A stretch of DNA of 64,000 nt, from NCBI GenBank assembly GCA_965222975.1, contig CBDCVJ010000086.1, positions 124,001 to 188,000 on the forward strand, in the 5' to 3' direction. This document shows positions 9,540-18,546 of this stretch, piece by piece. Made by a program: the position numbers and the translations under genes. The stretch comes from UBA6168 sp965222975 (lineage in GTDB: Bacteria; Bacteroidota; Bacteroidia; Chitinophagales; Saprospiraceae). The number at the start of each line of letters is the position of its first letter. Position 1 is the stretch's first letter. The notes under the pieces were generated by a model, which had not been told where the DNA came from, ran no database searches, and saw nothing but the letters and a program-made list of their open reading frames with translations.

Positions 9540-12500
9540 ATGAAAAATGCAAAGCATTTCATTAGAGCATTCTTATTTTGGAAAAAAAACAAATTGTCTA
9601 TGTTAACAACATTGGCTTTGTTGCTTTTATTACAAGTTGTTGCAAAAGGGTTTTCCTTTCGAGATATGGAGAATTTTTGCAGTATGACTTTGAACAGCGA
9701 ACCGCCGCCAGCATTGGCTTGCTCTATCACCGATATTACCAGTCAAGGTTTTGGTAATAAACATAAATGCGATAGTAATGGAACTGACGATTGGACAGAT
9801 GATTTTTTCATGCTTCACGTTACGGTTAAATTTACCGGCAAGCCTGATAGCGGTGTACTACGATTGACTGGACCGCACTTGGTAAACCCTTTCGAAGAAA
9901 TACCGGTTGGCGAAATACTCGCTGATTCCTTTTATGTATTTGGTGATGTGGAATTCAGGGCTGGAACGGTGCGGGACACGATCAGTTTAACTGCTACTTT
10001 TACTGACCCGATCGATGGTTGTACTTTTACCAATCCTAATGCAGGATGGCGATATGACCCAAATAACCCTGATCTATTTTCTCTAACTCAGTTACAATGT
10101 TCCGTTTGTAATTTTCCTACTGGTTTTGGCCCTCCGACTGCCGCTGTTCCCAATTGTTGGCCTGAAGAATCCCCAAGTACAATTAGCCCATGTGAAGATT
10201 TTACCAATTACGGCCCAGACCCAGACTTTCCAGAACATACTCCGATCAAGTATATAAAGGTCGTGTTGCACATATTTCAAAAGGAAGATCCTGATAATCC
10301 AGGACAAGTCCATCCCACCGATCCAGAGAATTATAATGCCGATGACCACATGGATATTATCCAATCCTGGTTTACCGACCCTGACGGGACTAACAAACAA
10401 TGGAGTGACCTATGTCAGGATCCGGGGATAACGCCTGTAATGACAGATGCAAGACTTAGGGTCGTGAACACTGGGACGGAGGGATATGATGTGTTTTTTC
10501 ATCCCGACAATCTGGGTTGGCGTGGTTCACATCTGGATTTTTCATCACTAAAAGATGATTATGTGACAAGCCCAGACTCCAGTGTGGTTGGCAGCGAATA
10601 TTATTGGGCGTTATTAGATAGTAATATACTAAATGCCCATCATGTTTTTATAGCCAATAATTGGAATGGCAGTTCGGGAGCAGGGGGCTATGGAGTCGGT
10701 TCCGAATTCTGTGATTTTAATTCCCCTACTTCGGTAATATACGGCAACTACAATACATTCTTAACTTTAGAGGATGATACCACCCAAAATGATACAGCTG
10801 CTTTGGGGCAACAAATGTTGGGTGAAATATACCACTTACTGGGCGTTGATCACACCTCCCCTCTACAGGCTCATTATCTACACGATAGCCTGCCTGGATC
10901 GGCCGATGGCTGCTATGATACCCCAATTAGCATTGATGGCCAAACCTTGACGGGTTGTCAAATAAGTACGAGGTGTGCCTTTTCCCAATGCCAGATTGGA
11001 AGAATGCATCGCTTCATAGAAAGGAACAAACCAGAGTTTGAACGGTTTCTGGTCGGCTATGATTCCATTGGCAAGCCCATCTATTCCCGTACCGAGCGAA
11101 ACTGTAACATCGTCGACCCCGACATGGTCATCCCCGACGGTGCGGATGTGCTGTGGGCAGGCCCCAAGAGCATCCGCTCCAACATCATCGTCCAGACGGG
11201 CGGCAAGCTCACCATCACCTGCGACATCGGCATGCCGAACGAGGGGAAGATCACCGTGGAGCCGGGCGGCTTCCTGTTGGTCGACGGGGCAAGGATAAAC
11301 AACAACTGTGACGGTGGTTATTGGCGTGGGATAGAGGTATATGGGACTGACGACAGCAGCCAGTTCCCGCCCATTGTCTCTGGGCAAGGAACCGTTTTCC
11401 TAGACCCAAGCACGGTCATCGAACGGGCGAGGTTCCCGCTCTTCGTGAACAAAGGGGGACTGGTCAGGGCGGTCTCAATGGACTTCCTCAACTGCGGGAC
11501 AGCGGTTTTTTATGATTACCCCAACTCCAGCTTCACCCGCTTCATTGGCTGCGACTTTGTCCGTGACAGCGGGTTTGAGGACATCGGTGCCTGGTCATGG
11601 CCGGCACAGGTCTTTTTCCATAGCTTTAAATCCCCAGAGATATCGGGATGCAGGTTCAACACCGTCAACCTTGGGAACGGCGGCGGCAACGGGGTTGCCA
11701 TCGGTGGGTTCGATTCATCCTTCCGGGTGCTCGGCTCGACCATAGAGGGCTACAATGTAGGGATAAAAGGGCGGTCCTGGTTCAACAACCATGCGGGGAC
11801 GTTCACCGTTAAACGCTGCACCCTTCGGGACAACCATGTTGGCATAACGAGCTGGGCAAACAACAACGTGGTCATAACGGACAACGTGATCGAAGGGATT
11901 GGCAATCACGCCGACCAAGGCAACGACATAGGGCTGAACCTCTGGAACTGCACGGGCTTCACGGTGGAGGACAACGAATTCTACGGTACTGACGGCACCG
12001 ATAGCGGCCTTTTCGGCATCTGGGCCAAGAACACGGGATCGGAATCCAACAAGATCAAGCGGAACAAGTTCCAGGACCTTGGCGAGGCCAACCGGGCAGA
12101 GGACAACAACAGGGGGAACGAGCCCGAGGATGGCCTACAATACCTCTGCAACGAAAACCTCGACAGCAACACCTACGATTTCCTCGTTCTGGACAATGGT
12201 GTCGCCGCATATCAGGGTGGCAACCAGAATGCTGCAAAAAACACGTTTTGCCATTTCAACATGACGGATGGTGATTTCAATAATGAGAGCAATGAAAGCA
12301 TAATATATTACTATTTGAACGCAACTGGCCAAATTCCCATGAACTACAACAACATTTTCATAGACGATGTGCTCGATGACGGGGGCAACTGTGCGGACAT
12401 CATTGAGGACGATGACCACGGGATACTCCCACCAAACTCAGAATCGGACGTGGCCCAAATGTTCACGGATGCACAGGACGCCTACTCTCTGCTAAAAACA

Positions 12501-13580
12501 TCGTATACGTCCCTCCTCAACGGAGGGGACAGTGAGGCCGTACTGGCGGACGAAGTCCAAACTGCCACTAGTTCGGATGCAGGCACCCTGAAACAAGACC
12601 TGCTGGGGATTTCCCCCTACCTTACGGACGGTGTTCTGGAGGCCGTGGCCTTGAGGGGCGACATCTTTTCGGACAGCGACATCCATGACATCCTGTCCGC
12701 CAACCCGGACGAACTGAGGAACCCCGGTTTCCATGCTTTCCTTTATGGGGAACTGGACAGCCTGCTTGCCGACAGCATTCTCCAGAACCAGGGCCAGGTG
12801 ACCGCCCGCACCACAATAGAGGCCGACCTCACCGGGCACAGGATGGACATGCACTGGTCGGCCAACCGCATGCTGATCAGCATACTGGCAGACACCACAG
12901 GCCTCGACCTCCCGAACTACCGCCTCTGGACCGACAACAAGGGGAGCTTGGAGTCATGGTACGCACTGGCAAGCTCCTATATCATGGAGGAGGATTTTGT
13001 GACCGCAAGGCAGGTCAGGGATTCAATCCCTGTCCAGTTCGGCTTGACTGGCAATGCCCTGGCCGAACACAACCATTATGTAAACCTGACCGAGATCGTG
13101 ATCGGTGCCATCGAAAACGAAATCCACTATGCCGCTTACGATACTGTGAGGGTGTTGCAGGTGCAGGCAGTGGCCGACAGCAGTTCAGGCATTGCTGGCA
13201 CGATGGCCAAGGGGTTGCTCAATACGTACTACGGTTATACCTATGAACCGGTGCCAAAACCAGTGGGCGACCAGTCGTCACAGCTTGTCAAGAAACCTGG
13301 CAACAACATGGTCATGGCCAATGCCCATCAGCCGTTGCGGGCCATGCCCAACCCGGCCAGGGATCAAGTGGCCTTCCGGTACCAGCTCAAAGGGGAAGCG
13401 GGCAATGCCGAGATCAGGGTGTTCGATGTGAACGGCCAAATGGTCGAACGCATTGAGATAGAGGGGCAATCGGGCATTGTCAAATGGAACACAGGCAATG
13501 TCAAGCGGGGCATTTATTACTGCAAGGTGGACCAGATGGGGGAAACAGGCCCGCCCCTCAAACTTGTCCTGCTCAAATAA
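9540..13580 (+). CDS. T9SS-secreted beta-helix protein with degenerate metalloprotease domain
   Basis: Predicted secreted protein of 1346 aa. ATG 9540 was chosen over an upstream in-frame start because it gives a signal-like N-terminus (hydrophobic run MLTTLALLLLLQVVAKG). Residues about 230-520 look like an M43/pappalysin-type metalloprotease, but the zinc motif reads GEIYHLLGVDH at 428-438: the first His of HExxH is Gly, and no NxMSY Met-turn is seen, so it is probably inactive. Residues about 570-860 form a right-handed parallel beta-helix (repeats such as TVFLDPSTVIERARF, with many short Asn/Gly-rich turns). The C-terminus (AMPNPARDQVAFRY ... GIYYCKVDQ) is a T9SS type A sorting domain. The 5' third is A/T-rich and the part after about 11050 clearly G/C-rich, which suggests a fusion of modules. 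Substrate or partner unknown. Confidence 0.8.
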   Translation: MKNAKHFIRAFLFWKKNKLSMLTTLALLLLLQVVAKGFSFRDMENFCSMTLNSEPPPALACSITDITSQGFGNKHKCDSNGTDDWTDDFFMLHVTVKFTGKPDSGVLRLTGPHLVNPFEEIPVGEILADSFYVFGDVEFRAGTVRDTISLTATFTDPIDGCTFTNPNAGWRYDPNNPDLFSLTQLQCSVCNFPTGFGPPTAAVPNCWPEESPSTISPCEDFTNYGPDPDFPEHTPIKYIKVVLHIFQKEDPDNPGQVHPTDPENYNADDHMDIIQSWFTDPDGTNKQWSDLCQDPGITPVMTDARLRVVNTGTEGYDVFFHPDNLGWRGSHLDFSSLKDDYVTSPDSSVVGSEYYWALLDSNILNAHHVFIANNWNGSSGAGGYGVGSEFCDFNSPTSVIYGNYNTFLTLEDDTTQNDTAALGQQMLGEIYHLLGVDHTSPLQAHYLHDSLPGSADGCYDTPISIDGQTLTGCQISTRCAFSQCQIGRMHRFIERNKPEFERFLVGYDSIGKPIYSRTERNCNIVDPDMVIPDGADVLWAGPKSIRSNIIVQTGGKLTITCDIGMPNEGKITVEPGGFLLVDGARINNNCDGGYWRGIEVYGTDDSSQFPPIVSGQGTVFLDPSTVIERARFPLFVNKGGLVRAVSMDFLNCGTAVFYDYPNSSFTRFIGCDFVRDSGFEDIGAWSWPAQVFFHSFKSPEISGCRFNTVNLGNGGGNGVAIGGFDSSFRVLGSTIEGYNVGIKGRSWFNNHAGTFTVKRCTLRDNHVGITSWANNNVVITDNVIEGIGNHADQGNDIGLNLWNCTGFTVEDNEFYGTDGTDSGLFGIWAKNTGSESNKIKRNKFQDLGEANRAEDNNRGNEPEDGLQYLCNENLDSNTYDFLVLDNGVAAYQGGNQNAAKNTFCHFNMTDGDFNNESNESIIYYYLNATGQIPMNYNNIFIDDVLDDGGNCADIIEDDDHGILPPNSESDVAQMFTDAQDAYSLLKTSYTSLLNGGDSEAVLADEVQTATSSDAGTLKQDLLGISPYLTDGVLEAVALRGDIFSDSDIHDILSANPDELRNPGFHAFLYGELDSLLADSILQNQGQVTARTTIEADLTGHRMDMHWSANRMLISILADTTGLDLPNYRLWTDNKGSLESWYALASSYIMEEDFVTARQVRDSIPVQFGLTGNALAEHNHYVNLTEIVIGAIENEIHYAAYDTVRVLQVQAVADSSSGIAGTMAKGLLNTYYGYTYEPVPKPVGDQSSQLVKKPGNNMVMANAHQPLRAMPNPARDQVAFRYQLKGEAGNAEIRVFDVNGQMVERIEIEGQSGIVKWNTGNVKRGIYYCKVDQMGETGPPLKLVLLK

Positions 13581-13595
13581 CAACTTTTAAAAACT

Positions 13596-13627
13596 GTTTG
13601 GTGGGCATTTACCAATGCCCGCCGAAC
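13596..13627 (+). promoter_or_regulatory. Leader hairpin before paralogue A
   Basis: Inverted repeat gtttggtgggcatt / aatgcccgccgaac with a 4-base loop, 15 bases after the preceding stop codon and 15 bases before the ATG at 13643. The core matches the hairpin at 9471-9501. Without a T-run it is unlikely to be a strong terminator; it may cap or stabilise the downstream message. Confidence 0.5.
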
Positions 13628-13642
13628 ACAGTACCTTCCAAC

Positions 13643-15196
13643 ATGAAAAACAGCCTATTATTATTATTACTACTGCTTGCGGCCGCCACTTTGAAGGGTC
13701 AGGATACCTTCAACAGGCAGGTGAGCCTTGGTTTCCCTTTCCAGACGATCACCAGCGTGCTGCCCACCGACAGTTGCTATTATGCTACCGGCGTTATAAT
13801 TGACACCAGTGAATCATTCGCCATCGGCAATATTTTTTTAAAATTCGATCTGGAGGGGGAAGTGGAATATTTTAAAAAAATCTCCGACCCGCAAAAGTAT
13901 TATGAAACTTGGAGCGGGGATCTGACGCCTACCCCTGACGGGGGGTTCTTTGAAATCGGTGAGGCCCTGGATTCTATTGTAAGGGGCGTGGTCATAAAAT
14001 ACGACGGCGATGGGGACACCCTGTTCACGAGGGAGTTCACCAACCCCATGTACCCGGCCGAAGATTTTATCACCTCTGCGGACATCGTTCCGGACGGCAA
14101 TGGCAACTACTACATGTTGTGCGGGATCGACGTAAGCGTTGACCCCGCCCCTGCGGACGGGAATATTTACCTGTTAAGGATAGACCCTGACGGGAACATC
14201 CTCGAAGAGTATATTTATGGGGACGGGAGCAGGCAGATTCCGAGGTCGCTGCTTTTGGAAAACGATGGCGGTGTTGTCATCGGCTCGAACAAGGACAACA
14301 CCAATACGGCCAGCCAGAACTATTTCAGCCGTACCCACCTGTTCAAGGTGGACACTTTGGGGAACGTCGAATGGGAGTATTTGTCCCCTACTGGCAATTT
14401 GTACGATCGCGCCAACGACATGATAAGGGCCTATGGTGGCGGGATCGTAGTTGCCACGGGGAAGGGCATCGAACATTATGTGGTGGCAGGGGCAAATTCA
14501 CTGAGGTGGTTTCCGTATATGTTCAAGCTTGATGCTGATCAAAATTTCGTATGGGGGAGGGAGTTCAGGGGGACAAGGCACACAACGGTTGGGTCAATTG
14601 TAAAAATAGTCCCTGCAACAGATGAAAGCGGGTACGTTGGCATCAGCCAAATCCTTGAGGATGTTTCTTCAGGGGAGGAAGTGTTGGGCAGTTGGGTCGT
14701 AAAGGCATCCTTGACGGGCGACAGCGTTTGGGCAAGGTACTATTCCTTCCTGGACGGGGTAAAGAGCGAACCAAAGCCGTATGACCTGAAAAACACCCCG
14801 GACGGGGGATACATCATTTGTGGGAGGACATGGCCAGATTCTGTTTCCCAGAACAGGGCATGGCTGATGAAGCTCGACCAGCACGGTTGCCTCGTTCCCG
14901 GCTGTCACCTGTTGGACGATGTGGACGAGGCTGCCGAAATGCCAATAGGGCTGGCCATTTATCCCAACCCAACATCGGACTTCCTCAACTTCCAGCTCCG
15001 GGGCAGTCCCCTGTCAAAAGAAGGGGTTTTCCGCATCGTGGATGCCAAGGGGCGGTTGGTGAAAACCTACCGTTCCGAAACCCGCAGCGGGGATACTTAT
15101 GTCGTGCCTGTTTTTGATTGGCCTGTGGGCATTTATTTTCTCCAGTACCTTTTGGACGGGCAACTCATTGTTTCTGAAAAATTCATCAAAAACTAA
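13643..15196 (+). CDS. T9SS type A cargo protein, paralogue A
   Basis: Secreted protein of 517 aa. ATG 13643 gives a clean signal peptide (MKNSLLLLLLLLAAATLKGQ); the open frame extends further 5' but without such a start. The body is a series of beta-propeller-like repeats of the form 'xPDGGxxIxG... GDTLFTREF... LLRIDPDGNILEE', a pattern common in Bacteroidota surface proteins of unknown function. Near the C-terminus is the motif KLDQHGCLVPGCHLLD, then a T9SS type A sorting domain beginning LAIYPNPTSDFLNFQL and ending VSEKFIKN. The paralogue at 16951-18519 shares the whole architecture and the KLDQHGCLVPGCH motif. It is 13 bp upstream of paralogue B. Confidence 0.85.
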   Translation: MKNSLLLLLLLLAAATLKGQDTFNRQVSLGFPFQTITSVLPTDSCYYATGVIIDTSESFAIGNIFLKFDLEGEVEYFKKISDPQKYYETWSGDLTPTPDGGFFEIGEALDSIVRGVVIKYDGDGDTLFTREFTNPMYPAEDFITSADIVPDGNGNYYMLCGIDVSVDPAPADGNIYLLRIDPDGNILEEYIYGDGSRQIPRSLLLENDGGVVIGSNKDNTNTASQNYFSRTHLFKVDTLGNVEWEYLSPTGNLYDRANDMIRAYGGGIVVATGKGIEHYVVAGANSLRWFPYMFKLDADQNFVWGREFRGTRHTTVGSIVKIVPATDESGYVGISQILEDVSSGEEVLGSWVVKASLTGDSVWARYYSFLDGVKSEPKPYDLKNTPDGGYIICGRTWPDSVSQNRAWLMKLDQHGCLVPGCHLLDDVDEAAEMPIGLAIYPNPTSDFLNFQLRGSPLSKEGVFRIVDAKGRLVKTYRSETRSGDTYVVPVFDWPVGIYFLQYLLDGQLIVSEKFIKN

Positions 15197-15209
15197 AAGT
15201 CTAACTGTC

Positions 15210-16904
15210 ATGAAAAAAATATTTATTTTCGTTATTGCTTTTTTTACCACATTTACCTTGACCGCCCAGTTTGAATGGGTGGGGGATTTTGGGCAGTCAA
15301 GCCGAACCAGTGGGTTTTACAAAACAAGCAACAACCAGTTCATCATAACAAGGGATACAGACGATGATGCCGGGTTTTCGGTAGTGGACAGCTCCGGAGA
15401 CCTGATCTTTAATTATTCTGACCCTTACCTCTATAACCCTGGGCCGTCTGGCAAAGTGGGGAGGTTAGATGAAATATTTGATTTTGTGGAACTGGCAGAT
15501 TCCTCTTACCTGTTCATACTTTTGGAATACGAATATGACTGCCAAGGTACCGGTTATGCCGATGGGTTTTCCAGGCTGCTCAGGTTTGATAGAAATTGGG
15601 ATGAAATAGACCTCAGTGTACCGACCATTTCTTTATTTTTTTCTTCTGTACGGTTTTTGGCCCCTCTTCCGGACGGGACGTTCCTTATGTTGTTCAGCGG
15701 TTCCAAAGAAATGCAAAAGAGGGACCCCCAAGGGGAGCTTATTTGGTCAAAGAACCTTCCTTTTTACTTAGAGGGCATAGAAGATTTTTTAGTGGTATCG
15801 GGTGACACTACTGTCTTGGCCACCTACGAAAATACCTATATGTTGGACGGGCAGGGCAATGTGATCGAGACCTATGGGCTTATATTTGACCATATAAAAC
15901 CCGCACCCGGCGGCAATTTTTATGGATCGTTGGACGATTCCCTGTTTTTGCTGACACCTTCGATCGAGGTGTTGGCCAGGTCGGGCCTTCCGGGGATCAT
16001 CAGGGATTTTGCTTCTTCCGACAGCACTTTGGCCGTCCTGACATCCACCAACACCGTTTATGTCCTTGACCACGGCTTCAACCTCCTGAATTCATTTCAG
16101 GTTGACGGCCATTATCCTTTGAAATATATAGAAACCCTTCCTTCGGGTATAGTAGCGGCTGGCACAACAGATTTTGGGGGGGATACAGGTAGAAGTTGGT
16201 CCCCCTTCCTTAAAGAGATTCCTTATAGCGGGGATGTTCTTGATAATTCAGGGGATATTGGTGTTTTAGGTATAGAGATGATCGGCTCGCCAACACCATC
16301 CGTCCCGTCTTTTGGGGAATACCAGCTTACCTATGATTCTTTAAAGATAACTGTCCAGAATTTTGGGGACAATACCATAGATAGCCTGAAATTGAATTCT
16401 TCTTTTCAAAGCATAGACCTCAACCTTGGCCTTTGTTATTTTTACCAAAGACCTCATAAGAAATACAATAACCTTTCACTACAGCCAGGGGAATCCAGGG
16501 ATTTATACTGGGAGGATTTCATGATAGCTTTCAGAGAAGTGCCAGAAGGAGATTTTGAGATATGTATATGGTCTTCATTACCCAACCAGCAAATAGATAG
16601 GGATTCGGAAAATGACCTGTACTGCACCGATTTCTTGGTTTCCGACCAAGAAACAATATCGGACATTGGCTTTACAATTTACCCAAACCCTTCCTCTTAC
16701 GGCAGTACTATTGACTATGATCTGCCTTCGCTCCATGAGGGACACGTAAGGGTCTTCAGCAGCATGGGCATCTTGGTGGGGAGCTACGAAACAGGGAGCG
16801 GCACGGGAACAATGAGCTTGCCGAAGTTTCCCAATGGCCTTTATTTTATTGTTCTGGAAATGGATGACAAGGTTGTACGGACTTTGAAATTTGTACAGTT
16901 GTGA
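15210..16904 (+). CDS. T9SS type A cargo protein, paralogue B
   Basis: Secreted protein of 564 aa. The start at 15210 gives a signal peptide MKKIFIFVIAFFTTFTLTAQ; longer in-frame starts overlap the previous gene. The N-terminal 370 residues are beta-propeller-like with many aspartates and 'LPDGTFLMLF'-type strands. A CARDB-like beta-sandwich follows (YDSLKITVQNFGDNTIDSLKL, near residues 370-470), then a T9SS sorting domain (FTIYPNPSSYGSTIDYDLP ... GLYFIVLEMDDKVVRTLKF). No enzymatic motif is visible. A degenerate second copy lies at 20241-22027, nearly identical over the last 220 bp. Confidence 0.83.
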   Translation: MKKIFIFVIAFFTTFTLTAQFEWVGDFGQSSRTSGFYKTSNNQFIITRDTDDDAGFSVVDSSGDLIFNYSDPYLYNPGPSGKVGRLDEIFDFVELADSSYLFILLEYEYDCQGTGYADGFSRLLRFDRNWDEIDLSVPTISLFFSSVRFLAPLPDGTFLMLFSGSKEMQKRDPQGELIWSKNLPFYLEGIEDFLVVSGDTTVLATYENTYMLDGQGNVIETYGLIFDHIKPAPGGNFYGSLDDSLFLLTPSIEVLARSGLPGIIRDFASSDSTLAVLTSTNTVYVLDHGFNLLNSFQVDGHYPLKYIETLPSGIVAAGTTDFGGDTGRSWSPFLKEIPYSGDVLDNSGDIGVLGIEMIGSPTPSVPSFGEYQLTYDSLKITVQNFGDNTIDSLKLNSSFQSIDLNLGLCYFYQRPHKKYNNLSLQPGESRDLYWEDFMIAFREVPEGDFEICIWSSLPNQQIDRDSENDLYCTDFLVSDQETISDIGFTIYPNPSSYGSTIDYDLPSLHEGHVRVFSSMGILVGSYETGSGTGTMSLPKFPNGLYFIVLEMDDKVVRTLKFVQL

Positions 16905-16950
16905 AAAAAAACGAGGTTGTGGCAAGAGTCCCCTCATCTTACTCATTATT

Positions 16951-18519
16951 ATGCGTTTCATAATTACTTTACTGTTGGTGGCCGTTCTGTCCGGGCTAAG
17001 ATCACAGGTCACCTTCAACAAACGGTATCATTTCGACTTTTTGGCTTCGGTCGGAACCAACATAATCCCGGTTGAGGATGGGTATTATTTTGTAGGGATT
17101 GTTGCAGATACCGTTGCTCCTTACAAAACCAGTAATGTTTTTACAAAATTCGACCTCAATGGGGAGCCCTTGTTTTCAAAAATCCTGAGCAGTACCGAAA
17201 AAACTTATGAGACATGGCAGAACTCCCTAGTTTTTTCTACTGACACTACCCTAGTAATTGCCGGAGAATCCTATGATACAACAGGAAATACAATTTTTGT
17301 TACCTATAATACAAGCGGGGATACCATTTTTACCAAAAGATACCAAAACCCGTTTTCCCCAGATTATACATTTATCCAGCCCCGCGGGGGGATGGTTGTT
17401 TTGCCCGACGGTGGGTTCATAATTTCCAATTGGATCGATAATGGCCCGGACAGCTCCCCAAATACGGACATATATGCCTTTAAGATCGATAACGGCGGGA
17501 ACATGATATGGGACCGGATATTCGACGACTGGAAACGGGACCGGGCATCTTCAATGGCCGTGGACGGTTCCGGCAATACCGTTCTCGGGTGGCTTACCAC
17601 CAACCTCAACCAGGTCTGGGAAAACTTCACCTCCCAGGTCAGGCTTGTCAAATTGGACCCGGAAGGGGAAACCATCTGGGAGTACACGACCCCCAAGAGC
17701 ATCGGGCTGCGCGATGCCCCGAACGACATGGTGCTGCTGGACGACGGCAGCCTGGTCATCGCCACGGGCGTCGGGACGGAGATTGACCGGCCAGCTGGCA
17801 ACACCATCTGGTTTGAAAAAATGCTGTTCAAGCTATCACCTGACGGTGACATTGTATGGGAAACCGTTTTCCCTGATCCAGATTTTAACAGCCAGAGCAA
17901 AATGACAAATGTTATTGAGTTAATAGATGGAAGTGGGTTTGTAGCGGCAGGGCAGCAGGGCGACTATGTGAACAATACATATCACCATATACGGGGCTGG
18001 CTGAGCAAAATCTCCCTCGAAGGGCAGAAGGTATGGGAAAGGGCATACATTGGACTGGGTACGGAAGTTGACCCTGAGCACGAGGTCTACGACCTGAAGG
18101 AGTGCCCTGACGGGGGTTTTGTCCTCGCAGGGGAATCACGGGACGGCACATTAGAAACCCTTCCCCCCCAACAGGCCTGGCTCTTGAAACTCGACCAGCA
18201 CGGCTGCCTGGTACCCGGCTGCCACCTTCTGGACGGTGTGGGCGAAACCCTTGAACCTTCTATAAAACTCGCCATCTATCCCAACCCAACATCGGACTAC
18301 CTCAACTTCCAGCTCCGCAATAACGGACATTCAAAAAAAGGGACATTCCAGATCGTTGATGCCAATGGACGGCTGGCCGAGGCATTTCCCTTCAATGGCC
18401 ATGCAGGAGATACCTTTATCCTGCCCGTTTGGGACTGGGCAGCGGGGGTCTATTATTTGCAGTATCTGGACTGGGAAGGCGGAGTAGTCGTTTCGGAAAA
18501 ATTCATTGTTTCACATTAA
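16951..18519 (+). CDS. T9SS type A cargo protein, paralogue A'
   Basis: Secreted protein of 522 aa. ATG 16951 gives the signal peptide MRFIITLLLVAVLSGLRSQ. It is a diverged paralogue of the protein at 13643-15196: the same repeat body (NVFTKFDLNGEPLFSKIL; YETWQNSLVF), the same AWLLKLDQHGCLVPGCH motif, and the same sorting domain LAIYPNPTSDYLNFQL ending in VSEKFIVSH. Part of the middle (about 17500-17800) is more G/C-rich than its flanks. It lies 46 bp after paralogue B and 27 bp before the delta-60 repeat gene; all are in the same direction and are likely co-transcribed. Confidence 0.85.
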   Translation: MRFIITLLLVAVLSGLRSQVTFNKRYHFDFLASVGTNIIPVEDGYYFVGIVADTVAPYKTSNVFTKFDLNGEPLFSKILSSTEKTYETWQNSLVFSTDTTLVIAGESYDTTGNTIFVTYNTSGDTIFTKRYQNPFSPDYTFIQPRGGMVVLPDGGFIISNWIDNGPDSSPNTDIYAFKIDNGGNMIWDRIFDDWKRDRASSMAVDGSGNTVLGWLTTNLNQVWENFTSQVRLVKLDPEGETIWEYTTPKSIGLRDAPNDMVLLDDGSLVIATGVGTEIDRPAGNTIWFEKMLFKLSPDGDIVWETVFPDPDFNSQSKMTNVIELIDGSGFVAAGQQGDYVNNTYHHIRGWLSKISLEGQKVWERAYIGLGTEVDPEHEVYDLKECPDGGFVLAGESRDGTLETLPPQQAWLLKLDQHGCLVPGCHLLDGVGETLEPSIKLAIYPNPTSDYLNFQLRNNGHSKKGTFQIVDANGRLAEAFPFNGHAGDTFILPVWDWAAGVYYLQYLDWEGGVVVSEKFIVSH

Positions 18520-18546
18520 GGCATTGCTTTTCAAAACATTTCAAAA

